DNA of 64,000 nucleotides, taken from the NCBI RefSeq assembly GCF_025566885.1, contig NZ_JAOQJQ010000002.1:558001-622000 (forward strand), written 5' to 3'. Within the stretch, counting starts at the first letter, position 1, and every line of letters starts with the position of its first letter. The notes under the pieces were generated by a model that was not told the origin of the DNA, did no database searches, and worked only from the letters and a program-made list of their open reading frames with translations. This stretch comes from Brotonthovivens ammoniilytica (lineage in GTDB: Bacteria; Bacillota; Clostridia; Lachnospirales; Lachnospiraceae). Of the stretch, positions 19,545 to 28,412 are shown piece by piece. The position numbers were made by a program, and so were the translations under genes.

Positions 19545-21569
19545 TTGGCAGGAGTGCATGAAGATTTCGGCGAAAAGATCGGTGGTGCGAAAAAAGACTT
19601 GTGGAAAGACCGCGGGCTGTATGCGGATGATCTGGAAGCCATGAATGAGCGCGAAGCCGAAAAATTTGTGAAAAAGGATAATGTCTGGAAAAAGCCGGAC
19701 TATGCAGCCATGCTGGAGGAAGGGATTCCTCTTGGCGTGGTCTATTTTATCAAAAAAGCGAGGGACGGCTTAAACGCTTCCCCTCAGTATTACCGCACGG
19801 ATGACACCCCGGAAAAACGGACTGCGAGACAAAAGGAATATATAAAAACAGTCCGGGAATTGCAGGCAGTGCTTTCAGATGTCCGTACTGTGGAGGATAC
19901 TGTGAGAGCCTATGACCGCTTTTTCGTTGACAATGGATATTTAGAAAAGGTACAGGGCTGGGGAAGCGGAATCCATTACCGGGCAACGAAAAAGGGACAG
20001 GACAATCCCGTGATCACAAACAAATTGTCCAATACCATGCTGATCCGCTCGGCTGAATATTTTGAGCGCAACTTTACTCAGAAAGCAAAAAAGGAACAGT
20101 TTTGTGTTTCCAAAGAGCAGAAAATACCGAAAGGTTATGCGATCCACTTCAACGACGGGAAACATACCTATTCTAAAAATGAGGACTGGAAACCCGGTAC
20201 CTACTATGTGACAAAAGGCTATTCGATCCTGCGGACCAATTTTGAGACCAAAGAAGCTGCCCTGAAATGGGTGCAGGAACTTGCCAAAGGCAGGAACAAA
20301 AACGGAAAGATCCGGTTTGTCCCTCCCCAGCTCGCCCATGTCAAACGTACCGGGCCGGATTACCGGAATGGTGTGGAGATCACCGGACAGCATTATCTTG
20401 ATACCTTTGGGTTTCGCGGCGGCGAGTTTGGAAACTGGATGAACCAGAACGACCGTCAGACCTCCCTTAACATGGGATTTGAAGCACTAAAGGATCTGGC
20501 GTCAGCCCTTAAGATCAGCGATAAAGATATTGCTTATCAGGGAACGCTTGCTATCGCTTTTGGTGCAAGAGGCAGCGGCAATGCTGCGGCTCATTATGAA
20601 CCTTTGCGTACAGTCATCAATCTTACGAAAATGCACGGAGCCGGTTCGCTGGCACATGAATGGTGGCATGGACTTGACGATTATCTTGGTACAAAGATGG
20701 GCGCAAAAGGGATGCTGTCAGAACAGCCCCGCCTCTATGCGCCGTTCCAAAAACTCATTGACACCATGAAGTATAAACCGGAAACACCGGAACAGGCAGC
20801 AAAGCGCACGGAAGCACAAACAGAACGCACCCGGAAAAATGCAGCAAGCTGGCTGGATTCCTCGGTTCTTGCTTCCCTGAAACGGTATGGCAATGAGGAA
20901 CAGATGGAAACCTACGCAGTCTTGCGGGAAGCATTTTTGTCCGGCGAACCCGGCTCTGTGGAACAGATCAGCGCATTTAAAAAGAATGTTACCGGCCGGG
21001 TAATTCCCAAAAGTGAACGGGAACGGCTGGAAATTTTTGAGCGTATGCTTTCCGGGATGCAGGCGCAGGAAGCTCCGCAGATTGGACGGACGGAAACTGA
21101 TTTTTACCGTAATTCGGTACGCATGGGAAAAGAATGTGAAAAAGACGGCGGTTATTGGGACAGCAACGTGGAAATGACAGCCAGAGCCTTTGCCTGTTAT
21201 ATCAAGGACAAACTGCCCTACACATCGGATTATCTGGCAGGCCATGCCGACTGTGCCCTTACCCTGGTTTCCGGTAAAGGCGGAGAAATGGAGGTATTGA
21301 AAGCCTTCCCTGTGGGGGAAGAACGCCGTGCGATCAACGCTGTTTTTGACGAGATTATTCAGGATTTGAAACGGGAACAGCTATTGACCCATGCCGATGT
21401 AACGCTTCCCCTCTCTGTTTCTGAACTTCGTGAGGCAGCGGACGGTCAGCTATCCATGTTCGGCGTCGGCCGTCCTTCCGTGATGGATCAGCTTGCGGCA
21501 AACAGACCGGCAGATAAAAAATCACCGGCACAGACGGTTTCCAGAAAAAACCATGAGCCGGAAATATAG
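19545..21569 (+). CDS. LPD1-type polyvalent protein with HEWWH motif
   Basis: This 674-residue protein contains the large-polyvalent-protein-associated domain LPD1, recognised by FRGGEFGNWMNQNDRQTSLN, IAFGARGSGNAAAHYEP and GAGSLAHEWWHGLDDYLG. His371, Glu372 and His375 form an HExxH zinc-protease-like site. Similar polyvalent proteins of phages and ICEs are thought to act on host defences or the incoming DNA. The start is TTG (19545) after TGGAGGTGATGAAGA. The tail carries the motif RPSVMDQLAANR at residues 643-654, shared with other proteins of this element. Confidence 0.8.
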   Translation: MAGVHEDFGEKIGGAKKDLWKDRGLYADDLEAMNEREAEKFVKKDNVWKKPDYAAMLEEGIPLGVVYFIKKARDGLNASPQYYRTDDTPEKRTARQKEYIKTVRELQAVLSDVRTVEDTVRAYDRFFVDNGYLEKVQGWGSGIHYRATKKGQDNPVITNKLSNTMLIRSAEYFERNFTQKAKKEQFCVSKEQKIPKGYAIHFNDGKHTYSKNEDWKPGTYYVTKGYSILRTNFETKEAALKWVQELAKGRNKNGKIRFVPPQLAHVKRTGPDYRNGVEITGQHYLDTFGFRGGEFGNWMNQNDRQTSLNMGFEALKDLASALKISDKDIAYQGTLAIAFGARGSGNAAAHYEPLRTVINLTKMHGAGSLAHEWWHGLDDYLGTKMGAKGMLSEQPRLYAPFQKLIDTMKYKPETPEQAAKRTEAQTERTRKNAASWLDSSVLASLKRYGNEEQMETYAVLREAFLSGEPGSVEQISAFKKNVTGRVIPKSERERLEIFERMLSGMQAQEAPQIGRTETDFYRNSVRMGKECEKDGGYWDSNVEMTARAFACYIKDKLPYTSDYLAGHADCALTLVSGKGGEMEVLKAFPVGEERRAINAVFDEIIQDLKREQLLTHADVTLPLSVSELREAADGQLSMFGVGRPSVMDQLAANRPADKKSPAQTVSRKNHEPEI

Positions 21570-21587
21570 CAGGAGGTGAACAGCATT

Positions 21588-22418
21588 TTGGAAGAAAACA
21601 GGGATTACCATGCCTACCGGTATGGCGACCACTTGACGCCGGGATCAGAGCTTAAAATAGAACACAGCGTAGTTTGTGAAAATGTGGACATTTCTACTCT
21701 GATCACAATGGGAACAGATAGCCTAGAAGCTATGCGCCAAGGAAGTATCGACGGGGAGCAGAAAGCCTATGAAATCGTAGTAGCTGCCGCAAAACAGTGG
21801 GAACAGCAGGCAGCGGCAACACAGACGATCAACCGGGCTTTGGAATATCTTCGTACACCGGAGATTGAACATACCGGCAACCAGTGGAAAGACACCGATA
21901 ACTGGAGGGCGGATCAGAAAATCAGCAACCGGGTCTATCAGATGACCTGCAGTATTTGGGAAGATACGAAATATGACAGAGAAACCAAACAGAGTGTTCC
22001 GATTGCCTGGTATGTGACATGGGAAGTCCGTATTCATTCCCCGAAGCAGGGATATGGAGCAAAGATTGCCGGACAAAACCAGAAACGATATACAGATAAG
22101 AACGCAGCCATAAAATACCTGGATGGGCGAAAGAAAGCCTATTCCCATTTATTCACGGAAATTTCCCCGCCAATCCCGAAAGAATATGAGCACCATTTTA
22201 TGGTTCACGGTACTCTTTTACCTGGCTATACGGTTGAAGGACTGGAACAGGCCAAAACGGAACATGCCGCCGCCGAGGTTTCGGAGGGCGGTATTTTTAC
22301 ACCCGAAAACCAGGAGAAGCCTTCCGTCCTGGGGAAGCTCTCTGTGGCAAAAACTCAGGAAAAAACGCCAACCACTCCCGGTACGGCAATGAAAAAGAAG
22401 GAGGATATACAATTATGA
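21588..22418 (+). CDS. ICE accessory protein of unknown function with KPSV tail
   Basis: I do not recognise the fold. I placed the start at TTG 21588, 10 bases after AGGAGGT (21571-21577); the GTG at 21576 lies inside that site. The 276-residue product is soluble. A central region (RVYQMTCSIWEDTKYD to AWYVTWEVRIHSPKQGYG) looks like a compact beta domain, and a Lys/Thr/Pro-rich tail follows. KPSVLGKLSVAK at residues 244-255 belongs to the shared C-terminal motif. The stop overlaps the start of the DUF3846 gene. Confidence 0.7.
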   Translation: MEENRDYHAYRYGDHLTPGSELKIEHSVVCENVDISTLITMGTDSLEAMRQGSIDGEQKAYEIVVAAAKQWEQQAAATQTINRALEYLRTPEIEHTGNQWKDTDNWRADQKISNRVYQMTCSIWEDTKYDRETKQSVPIAWYVTWEVRIHSPKQGYGAKIAGQNQKRYTDKNAAIKYLDGRKKAYSHLFTEISPPIPKEYEHHFMVHGTLLPGYTVEGLEQAKTEHAAAEVSEGGIFTPENQEKPSVLGKLSVAKTQEKTPTTPGTAMKKKEDIQL

Positions 22419-22831
22419 AAGTGTTAATGGTAGAGCCGGGCAAGTCCCCTTATGCTGCGGAGATCGAAAGTGGTCTGAAATCCTTGCAGGCGGCAGTGGG
22501 CGGAGATATTCAGGCGGTCTATCCGTATGAGGACCCGGTGGCTCTGATCTGCAATGAAGAAGGCAAGCTGATGGGGCTGCCTTTGAACCGAGCTCTCTTT
22601 GACGATGACGGTCACATCTATGATATTGTGTCCGGGAATTTTCTGATCGTTGGTCTTGGCGAGGAAAATTTTACAGACCTTTCCCCGGATCTGATGGAGA
22701 AATATGGGGAGCAATTCAAGTACCCTGAAAAATTTGCAAGGCTTGCCGGCGAGATCATTGCAGTCAAGCAGCCTGCAACCAATGAGCACCGGGAAAAACC
22801 GATGATGCACCATTCCGGCCCGGATTTGTAG
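22415..22831 (+). CDS. DUF3846 protein
   Basis: This 138-residue protein matches the DUF3846 family, common in phages and ICEs of Firmicutes: MKVLMVEPGKSPYAAEIESG, QAVYPYEDPVALICNEEGK, GLPLNRALFDDDGHIYDIVSG and FLIVGLGEENF. The function of the family is not established. It is translationally coupled to the preceding gene (overlap of 4 bases) and precedes the next one by 17 bp. Confidence 0.85.
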   Translation: MKVLMVEPGKSPYAAEIESGLKSLQAAVGGDIQAVYPYEDPVALICNEEGKLMGLPLNRALFDDDGHIYDIVSGNFLIVGLGEENFTDLSPDLMEKYGEQFKYPEKFARLAGEIIAVKQPATNEHREKPMMHHSGPDL

Positions 22832-22848
22832 AAAGAAAGGAGCCAATT

Positions 22849-23664
22849 ATGTTAATGGCAGTAAATGAACCTTATGCCCTTATGGTGCAGCCGGACGATA
22901 TTCTGATCTCTCCCCGTGAGGTAGATGAACATTTTGGGACGATGGTATGCTTTCATCCCCGCTATGCGCTGGGCGACCATCACAACCATATGGACAAAGA
23001 TGACTTCCTGCGGGAAATGTATTTAGATACCGTAGGACATGATGAAGCCGGCATGAAACGCTATGAACGGATGGTAAACATTGTAAGCAGCCGTTTCCGG
23101 CATGGACCAAAGACAGAGGAACGGGCGATCGATGAAGCAATGCAGAAAGTAATTTCGGAAAAGTATCTGATGCTCCCCCTCTATCTCTACGACCACTCAG
23201 GTCTTGCCATGAGTACAGAAAGTTTCTCAGGCAGGGCTCCTCATGCAGAATGGGACAGCGGACAGGTCGGCTGGATCTATGTTTCCAAAGAAGATGCCCT
23301 AAAGGAATTTGACGCTGACAAGATGACCGGCGCCATCCGGCAGAAAGCGGACGCACTGATGCGCAGCGAAGTCGCCGCTTATGATTCCTATCTGCGTGGC
23401 GAATGTTATGGGTTTGAGCTTTATAAAAACGGGGAGCTGTCGGATAGCTGCTGGGGCTTTATGGGTAACTTTTCCGATGTGTTGAAAGATATGGCGGCAT
23501 ACCTCCCGGATGAGTGCAAAGGGATGGTCGATCATCTGGAGGAACAGGAACGCCCGGCTACGATCATCAAGACGCTTTTGAAACATGCTAAAATTCAGGT
23601 CGATCAGGCAGCAAAAGCCTTTGAACACGCTTCCCGACAGCAGGTTCTTGGGGAAAGCCGGTAA
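22849..23664 (+). CDS. Phage/ICE-type conserved protein (DHSG...WDSGQVG family)
   Basis: This 271-residue protein carries the combination LPLYLYDHSGLAMSTESFSG and WDSGQVGWIYVSKEDAL, which I know from unnamed proteins of many Firmicutes phages and conjugative elements. CYGFELYKNGELSDSCWGFMG is also typical. There is no signal peptide or membrane segment. The family has no established role; an accessory role for incoming DNA is inference. GAAAGGAGCC precedes the ATG. Confidence 0.75.
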   Translation: MLMAVNEPYALMVQPDDILISPREVDEHFGTMVCFHPRYALGDHHNHMDKDDFLREMYLDTVGHDEAGMKRYERMVNIVSSRFRHGPKTEERAIDEAMQKVISEKYLMLPLYLYDHSGLAMSTESFSGRAPHAEWDSGQVGWIYVSKEDALKEFDADKMTGAIRQKADALMRSEVAAYDSYLRGECYGFELYKNGELSDSCWGFMGNFSDVLKDMAAYLPDECKGMVDHLEEQERPATIIKTLLKHAKIQVDQAAKAFEHASRQQVLGESR

Positions 23665-23715
23665 AAAGTTATTTCCATATTATAAATACCGATTTTATCA
23701 GAAAGGAGGATGCTC

Positions 23716-24186
23716 TTGCAGGAAGATCTCGAACAACGAACGGTTTCTGTTTCTATACAGGCAGCAAAACTGTCAGGGCGGGTACTGCGTGCGGCTATTA
23801 CTGCGGTACTCCAAAAGATGGAACAGGAACGCACAATGCCAAAAGTCGGGCGCAACAGCATGAAGCGGCTGACTTATAAAGACCCCGGAGCCAATACCAT
23901 TGAAGTTTCAGGGCGAATCCGCTCTTTTGAACGGTATGCCAGGAAACATCAGGTACGCTACCATATAGAAAAGGAACTTGGGACCGATCCCCCAAAATGG
24001 ATGGTATATTTCAAGGCAAACCAGGCGGATGCACTGACGGCAGCTTTTAAGGAATATACAAAGAAAGACCTTACACGCAGCAGCAGACCGTCGCTGCTTA
24101 CACAGCTTCATAAGTTCAAAGAACTGGCACAGTCGCTTGGCCGTGACCGTGTAAAGAACAAAGAACACGGAGGACCGGAACGATGA
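23716..24186 (+). CDS. PcfB-family (DUF3801) conjugation protein
   Basis: This protein of about 156 residues matches DUF3801/PcfB, an accessory factor that works with the relaxase and the VirD4 coupling protein. Its position directly before virD4, with a 4-base overlap, is the usual one. I placed the start at TTG 23716, 6 bases after AAAGGAGG; the ATG at 23710 overlaps that site. The core is GRVLRAAITAVLQKM and the following basic region, with a predicted substrate-binding half ending WMVYFKANQADALTAAFKEY. RPSLLTQLHKFK (124-135) is another copy of the shared tail motif. Confidence 0.85.
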   Translation: MQEDLEQRTVSVSIQAAKLSGRVLRAAITAVLQKMEQERTMPKVGRNSMKRLTYKDPGANTIEVSGRIRSFERYARKHQVRYHIEKELGTDPPKWMVYFKANQADALTAAFKEYTKKDLTRSSRPSLLTQLHKFKELAQSLGRDRVKNKEHGGPER

Positions 24187-26027
24187 AGATCGATGCAGAA
24201 ACACTGAAAAAACAGGTTATTCTCCATCTTCCGTATCTTCTGCTCCTTCTGGTATTTGCCAAGCTGGGCGAGGCGGTGCGTCTGGCTCCCGGAGCGGACG
24301 CTTCCCAAAAGCTGTTAGGACTGTCCGAAGGCTTTGCCCTTGCGTTTCAGAGTATGTGGCCGGGGGCGGCAATGGACTGGCTGATCGGTTTATGCGGTGC
24401 AGCCATTATGCGGCTGGCAGTCTATCTTAGAGGGAAAGACGCTAAGAAATACCGCAAAAATGTGGAATACGGTTCAGCTCGTTGGGGAAATAAAGCCGAT
24501 ATTGCCCCGTTTATGGACCCAAAGCCGGAAAACAATATCATTCTTACCCAAAGTGAAGGACTGATGTTAAAAGGAAGGCCCAAAAATCCGGCCAATGCAA
24601 GAAATAAAAATGTACTGGTAGTCGGAGGATCAGGTTCGGGAAAAACGCGCTTTTTCATCAAGCCCAATCTGATGCAAATGCACAGTTCCTACGTCGTCAC
24701 CGATCCGAAAGGTACAGTCCTTGTGGAATGCGAAAAGATGTTACAGCGAGGCACGCCAAAGCTGGACAAGGACGGAAAGCCTGTGCGGAATGAAAAAGGA
24801 AAGATCATCTATGAGCCCTATAAAATACGGGTATTCAATACGATCAATTTTCAGAAAAGTATGCACTTTAACCCATTCGCCTACATTCATTCCGAGAAAG
24901 ATATTTTGAAAATCGTCACGACTCTGATCTCCAATACCAAAGGCGAAGGAAAAGCCGGAGACGATTTCTGGGTCAAAGCAGAAACCCTGCTCTATACGGC
25001 ACTGATCGGATATATCTACTATGAAGCCCCGGCAAACGAACAGAATTTTGCCACACTGGTAGAAATGCTGAACGCAATGGAGGTCCGTGAGGATGATGAA
25101 TCGTTCAAAAATGCCGTTGACCTTCTCTTTGACGCGCTGGAACAAAAAGACCCGGATCATTTTGCCCTGCGTCAATATAAGAAATATAAGCTCGCTGCCG
25201 GAAAAACAGCAAAGTCGATCCTTATTTCCTGTGCTTCCAGACTGGCTCCTTTTGACATTAAAGAAGTCAGGGAAATTACCATGTATGACGAACTGGATCT
25301 GGATATGCTGGGGGATGAACGGACTGCTCTTTTCCTTATTATGAGTGATACGGACGGGACCTTTGCATTTTTGATCAGTCTGATCTATTCCATTTTGTTT
25401 AACCGCTTGTGCGAACGGGCAGATGATATATATGGCGGAAGGCTTCCCATCCATGTACGCTGCCTGATCGACGAGGCGGCAAATATCGGGCAGATCCCGA
25501 ACCTGGAGCGTCTTATGGCGACCATCCGAAGCCGTGAGATCTCTGCCTGCCTGGTGCTGCAGGCGCAAAGCCAGCTCAAAGCCCTGTATAAAGACAACAT
25601 GGACACCGTCATCGGTAACTGTGACGCCTCTCTTTTCTTAGGAGGCAAAGAAGAAACCACCTTAAAAAGCTGGAACTCCCTATTGGGGAAAGAGACCATC
25701 GACCTGTATAACACCAGTGTCACAAAGGGCAATCAGGAATCCCACGGACAAAATTTTCAAAAGCTGGGAAAGGATCTGATGTCGGTGGATGAACTGGCAG
25801 TTATGGACGGGGGCAAATGTCTGCTGCAGATCAGGGGTGTGCGGCCGTTCCTCTCCCGGAAATACGATATAACCAAACACCCAAATTACAAACTGCTTTC
25901 CGATTTTAATGAGAAGAACGCTTTTAATATCGAAAAGTTTCTTTCTACCCGGATGCCGATGCGTCCCGGTGAACGATACCGCAATTATGAAGTCACAGCC
26001 GAAGATCTGGCTTCCCAGACTTTATAG
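24183..26027 (+). CDS. VirD4/TraG-type coupling protein (T4CP)
   Basis: This 614-residue ATPase links the relaxosome to the secretion channel. Two membrane segments lie near residues 13-28 and 60-82. Walker A is GGSGSGKT (148-155), followed by SSYVVTDPKGTVLVECE. Walker B is in HVRCLIDEAANIGQIP and the conserved Q-rich LVLQAQSQLKALY follows. It resembles PcfC and the VirD4 of C. difficile-type elements. The start overlaps the end of the PcfB gene. It closes the first transfer operon; a terminator follows. Confidence 0.95.
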   Translation: MKIDAETLKKQVILHLPYLLLLLVFAKLGEAVRLAPGADASQKLLGLSEGFALAFQSMWPGAAMDWLIGLCGAAIMRLAVYLRGKDAKKYRKNVEYGSARWGNKADIAPFMDPKPENNIILTQSEGLMLKGRPKNPANARNKNVLVVGGSGSGKTRFFIKPNLMQMHSSYVVTDPKGTVLVECEKMLQRGTPKLDKDGKPVRNEKGKIIYEPYKIRVFNTINFQKSMHFNPFAYIHSEKDILKIVTTLISNTKGEGKAGDDFWVKAETLLYTALIGYIYYEAPANEQNFATLVEMLNAMEVREDDESFKNAVDLLFDALEQKDPDHFALRQYKKYKLAAGKTAKSILISCASRLAPFDIKEVREITMYDELDLDMLGDERTALFLIMSDTDGTFAFLISLIYSILFNRLCERADDIYGGRLPIHVRCLIDEAANIGQIPNLERLMATIRSREISACLVLQAQSQLKALYKDNMDTVIGNCDASLFLGGKEETTLKSWNSLLGKETIDLYNTSVTKGNQESHGQNFQKLGKDLMSVDELAVMDGGKCLLQIRGVRPFLSRKYDITKHPNYKLLSDFNEKNAFNIEKFLSTRMPMRPGERYRNYEVTAEDLASQTL

Positions 26028-26043
26028 AGTTGTTCCTGCCTGT

Positions 26044-26076
26044 CAAAGCATGATGCCCCGGCAGGCTTTGTTTTTG
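26044..26076 (+). terminator. Terminator after virD4
   Basis: CAAAGC (26044-26049) pairs with GCTTTG (26065-26070), with an inner TGCC/GGCA stem, and is followed by TTTTTG. It closes the PcfB-VirD4 operon before the second leader. Confidence 0.65.
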
Positions 26077-26084
26077 TCACGATG

Positions 26085-26211
26085 AAAGGAGGATTTTTTG
26101 AGGATTCGTGATTCTCCCTGAAAAGTAAATAACCGCAGGATTCTTCCTGCCCCATGCCGCCGTGCTGTTTGAAACAGATTTTTTTCTAAAAACAGTGCGG
26201 CGACTTTTTTT
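26085..26211 (+). promoter_or_regulatory. Leader with mini-ORF, hairpin and terminator before the T4SS operon
   Basis: AAAGGAGG (26085-26092) precedes a seven-codon frame (TTG at 26098, MRIRDSP, TGA at 26119-26121). A small hairpin GCAGGA-TTCT-TCCTGC (26135-26150) follows. A larger hairpin (26158-26170 with 26190-26202) comes next and ends in seven Ts. Maff2 begins 62 bp later. The order is the same as at 15354-15464, which suggests that both operons are controlled by attenuation. I see no clear promoter box here. Confidence 0.55.
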
Positions 26212-26272
26212 GTTTCCGGCCTGATACGGCCATATCACAAATTAAAATTTCTGAAATTAAAGGAGGAACATT

Positions 26273-26488
26273 ATGGCATTTTTTGCAAGCGCGATTGATA
26301 CTTTGAAGATCCTTGTGATCGCCCTGGGCGCAGGTCTGGGCGCATGGGGTGTTGTAAACCTTCTCGAAGGTTACGGAAATGATAACCCAGGTGCAAAATC
26401 CCAGGGGATCAAGCAGCTTATGGCAGGCGGAGGTATCGCTCTGGTTGGTGCAACGCTGATTCCGCTGCTTTCCGGCCTGTTCGGTTAA
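26273..26488 (+). CDS. Maff2-family small membrane protein (VirB2-like pilin candidate)
   Basis: This 71-residue protein matches the Maff2 family of mobile elements (IDTLKILVIALGAGLGAWGV, NPGAKSQGIKQLMAGGG). Two membrane helices flank a short loop, a layout like that of VirB2/TrbC pilins. In these elements it always stands before the VirB6 gene, as here. AAAGGAGGAACATT precedes the ATG. A structural role in the mating channel is likely but inferred. Confidence 0.85.
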   Translation: MAFFASAIDTLKILVIALGAGLGAWGVVNLLEGYGNDNPGAKSQGIKQLMAGGGIALVGATLIPLLSGLFG

Positions 26489-26498
26489 GGGCTGATTT

Positions 26499-27362
26499 AT
26501 GGGCAGTCTGTTTGAACGGATAACAGACTGGATTAAAGAGGGCTTGATCGATGCGATCACCGGACAGTACACCAGCATTTTCAACTCCGTCAACAATCAG
26601 GTTGCGGATGTGGCAAATCAAGTAGGACAGACCCCGCAGGGCTGGAATGGCGGCGTATTTTCCATGATCCAAAATCTTTCGGAAACTGTCGTCATTCCCA
26701 TTGCGGGCATGATCCTGACCTTTGTTCTGGTGTATGAACTGATCCAGATGATTCTCGAAAAGAACAACATGCACGAATTCGATACATTCAACATCTTCAA
26801 GTGGATTTTCAAGACTTTTGTTGCCACTTACCTGCTCACCAACTGTTTTACGATTGTGATGGCGGTCTTTGATGTGGCCCAAAATGTGGTGTCGCAAAGT
26901 GCCGGTGTCATAAACGGGAACCTGGATGTGCAGGCGGCGTTGTCTGATCTGGAAACCCAGCTTGAAGCAATGGGAATGTGGGAACTGATTGGACTGTGGC
27001 TGGAAACCAACATCATCAATCTGTGTATGTGGGTACTGTCCATCGTGATCTTTGTCATTGTATATGGCCGTATGATCGAGATTTATTTAACCGTGAGCCT
27101 TGCACCGATCCCGTTTTCCACAATGGCAAACCGGGAATGGGGACAAATGGGAACCGGGTATCTGCGTTCCCTTTTTGCCCTGGGTTTTCAGGGTTTTTTG
27201 ATTCTGATCTGTGTTGCCATTTATGCAGTGCTGGTCCAGTCTATCCCATCGTCCGGCGACGTGCACGGCGCGATCTGGGGAACGGCGGGTTATACGGTAC
27301 TGCTGGCCTTTGCCCTGTTTAAGACAGGTTCGTTATCCAAATCCATATTTAATGCAAGATAG
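26499..27362 (+). CDS. VirB6/TrbL-like channel protein (CD1112 family)
   Basis: This 287-residue polytopic membrane protein has about five to six hydrophobic segments (near residues 60-85, 105-125, 165-185, 190-215, 230-255 and 265-280). The motif MIEIYLTVSLAPIPFSTMAN and the following GYLRSLFALGFQGFLIL are typical of the VirB6/TrbL-like family called CD1112. It forms the inner-membrane part of the DNA channel. It begins 11 bp after Maff2 and belongs to the same operon. Confidence 0.9.
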   Translation: MGSLFERITDWIKEGLIDAITGQYTSIFNSVNNQVADVANQVGQTPQGWNGGVFSMIQNLSETVVIPIAGMILTFVLVYELIQMILEKNNMHEFDTFNIFKWIFKTFVATYLLTNCFTIVMAVFDVAQNVVSQSAGVINGNLDVQAALSDLETQLEAMGMWELIGLWLETNIINLCMWVLSIVIFVIVYGRMIEIYLTVSLAPIPFSTMANREWGQMGTGYLRSLFALGFQGFLILICVAIYAVLVQSIPSSGDVHGAIWGTAGYTVLLAFALFKTGSLSKSIFNAR

Positions 27363-27400
27363 CATGAACAAAACCAATTCTAAAAAGGAGGATTTTATAT

Positions 27401-27853
27401 ATGAGTAAAACCAATACAGAAAAAATGGCGCCGGAGACACAGACGCCGGAAATGACAAACGGCATGAAGCTGGATGTCCGCGTGCGTCCGATCGCCCCAA
27501 TGGGAAACCTGCTGGCGTTTGCCAATGTTACGATTGGCGGATGCTTTAAGATTGACGGCTTCCGTATCTGTTCCAGTGAAAAGGGGCTGTATGTCAATAT
27601 GCCCGCAACCCAGGATAAGGGAGGCAACTGGAAAGATGTCTGCTGGCCGGTTACGGCAGAGTTCCGCAAACAGCTTAATGACGCTCTGATCGATGGGTAT
27701 GGGCAGGCTATTGAAAATTTGCAAGCAACTCTTGAAGCAACAAAGGGAGCTGCGGAAAAACCTTCCCTGACCGGTGCATTGAAGGAAAATGCCGGTAAGG
27801 TCAAAGAACAGCCGGCCAAACCTGCCCCATCTAAGAATGAGCAGGCTCGCTAA
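27401..27853 (+). CDS. SpoVG-like protein
   Basis: This 150-residue protein has a SpoVG domain at about residues 24-95 (MKLDVRVRPIAPMGNLLAFA, GFRICSSEKGLYVNMPA, CWPVTAEFRKQL). Chromosomal SpoVG is about 90-100 residues and binds nucleic acid; this ICE version has an extra Lys/Pro-rich tail. The tail includes KPSLTGALKENA from residue 120, a variant of the shared motif. Its place between VirB6 and a DNA methylase inside the secretion operon suggests a role in transferred DNA or gene regulation. Stop and next start overlap (TAATG). Confidence 0.88.
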   Translation: MSKTNTEKMAPETQTPEMTNGMKLDVRVRPIAPMGNLLAFANVTIGGCFKIDGFRICSSEKGLYVNMPATQDKGGNWKDVCWPVTAEFRKQLNDALIDGYGQAIENLQATLEATKGAAEKPSLTGALKENAGKVKEQPAKPAPSKNEQAR

Positions 27854-28410
27854 TGCCGGAAACGAAACAGTACGGCATTATCTATGCCGATCCGCCCTGG
27901 CGCTATGATAGGAAACATGGAAGCGGCGTTGCGGAGAACCATTACCCCACAATGAGCATTGAAGAAATCTGTGCCCTGCCGGTATCGGAACTTGCCGCAA
28001 AAGACAGCACCCTTTTTCTGTGGGCGACCTTCCCGCAGCTCAATGAAGCCTTCCGGGTGATCGATGCCTGGGGATTCAAATATAAAACGCTGGCTTTTCT
28101 ATGGCTCAAACAGAACCGGAAAGCGGATAGCTGGTTTTATGGCATGGGCTTTTGGACCCGATCTAATGCGGAGGTCTGCCTGCTGGCAACCAGAGGCCGA
28201 CCGAAACGCCAGTGTGCGGGAATCCATCAGTTTGTAATCTCCCATATTGAGCAGCACAGCAAGAAACCGGACGAGGTGCGGGATAAGATCGTAAAACTCA
28301 TGGGCGATCAGCCCAGAGTGGAACTGTTTGCAAGACAAAAGACACCCGGCTGGGATGTGTGGGGCAATGAAGTGAACTGTACGCTGACTATGCCGGAGCG
28401 AAAGGGGTGA
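27853..28410 (+). CDS. MT-A70-family adenine methyltransferase
   Basis: This 185-residue protein has the catalytic DPPW motif at residues 13-16 (GIIYADPPWRYDRKHG) and the MT-A70 segments LFLWATFPQLNEAFRVID, GFWTRSNAEVCLLATRG and RVELFARQKTPGWDVWGNE. It should transfer a methyl group from S-adenosylmethionine to N6 of adenine, in DNA or RNA. No restriction enzyme is nearby, so it is an orphan enzyme, possibly protecting the element from restriction. It overlaps both neighbours by a few bases and is part of the secretion operon. Confidence 0.92.
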   Translation: MPETKQYGIIYADPPWRYDRKHGSGVAENHYPTMSIEEICALPVSELAAKDSTLFLWATFPQLNEAFRVIDAWGFKYKTLAFLWLKQNRKADSWFYGMGFWTRSNAEVCLLATRGRPKRQCAGIHQFVISHIEQHSKKPDEVRDKIVKLMGDQPRVELFARQKTPGWDVWGNEVNCTLTMPERKG

Positions 28411-28412
28411 TT

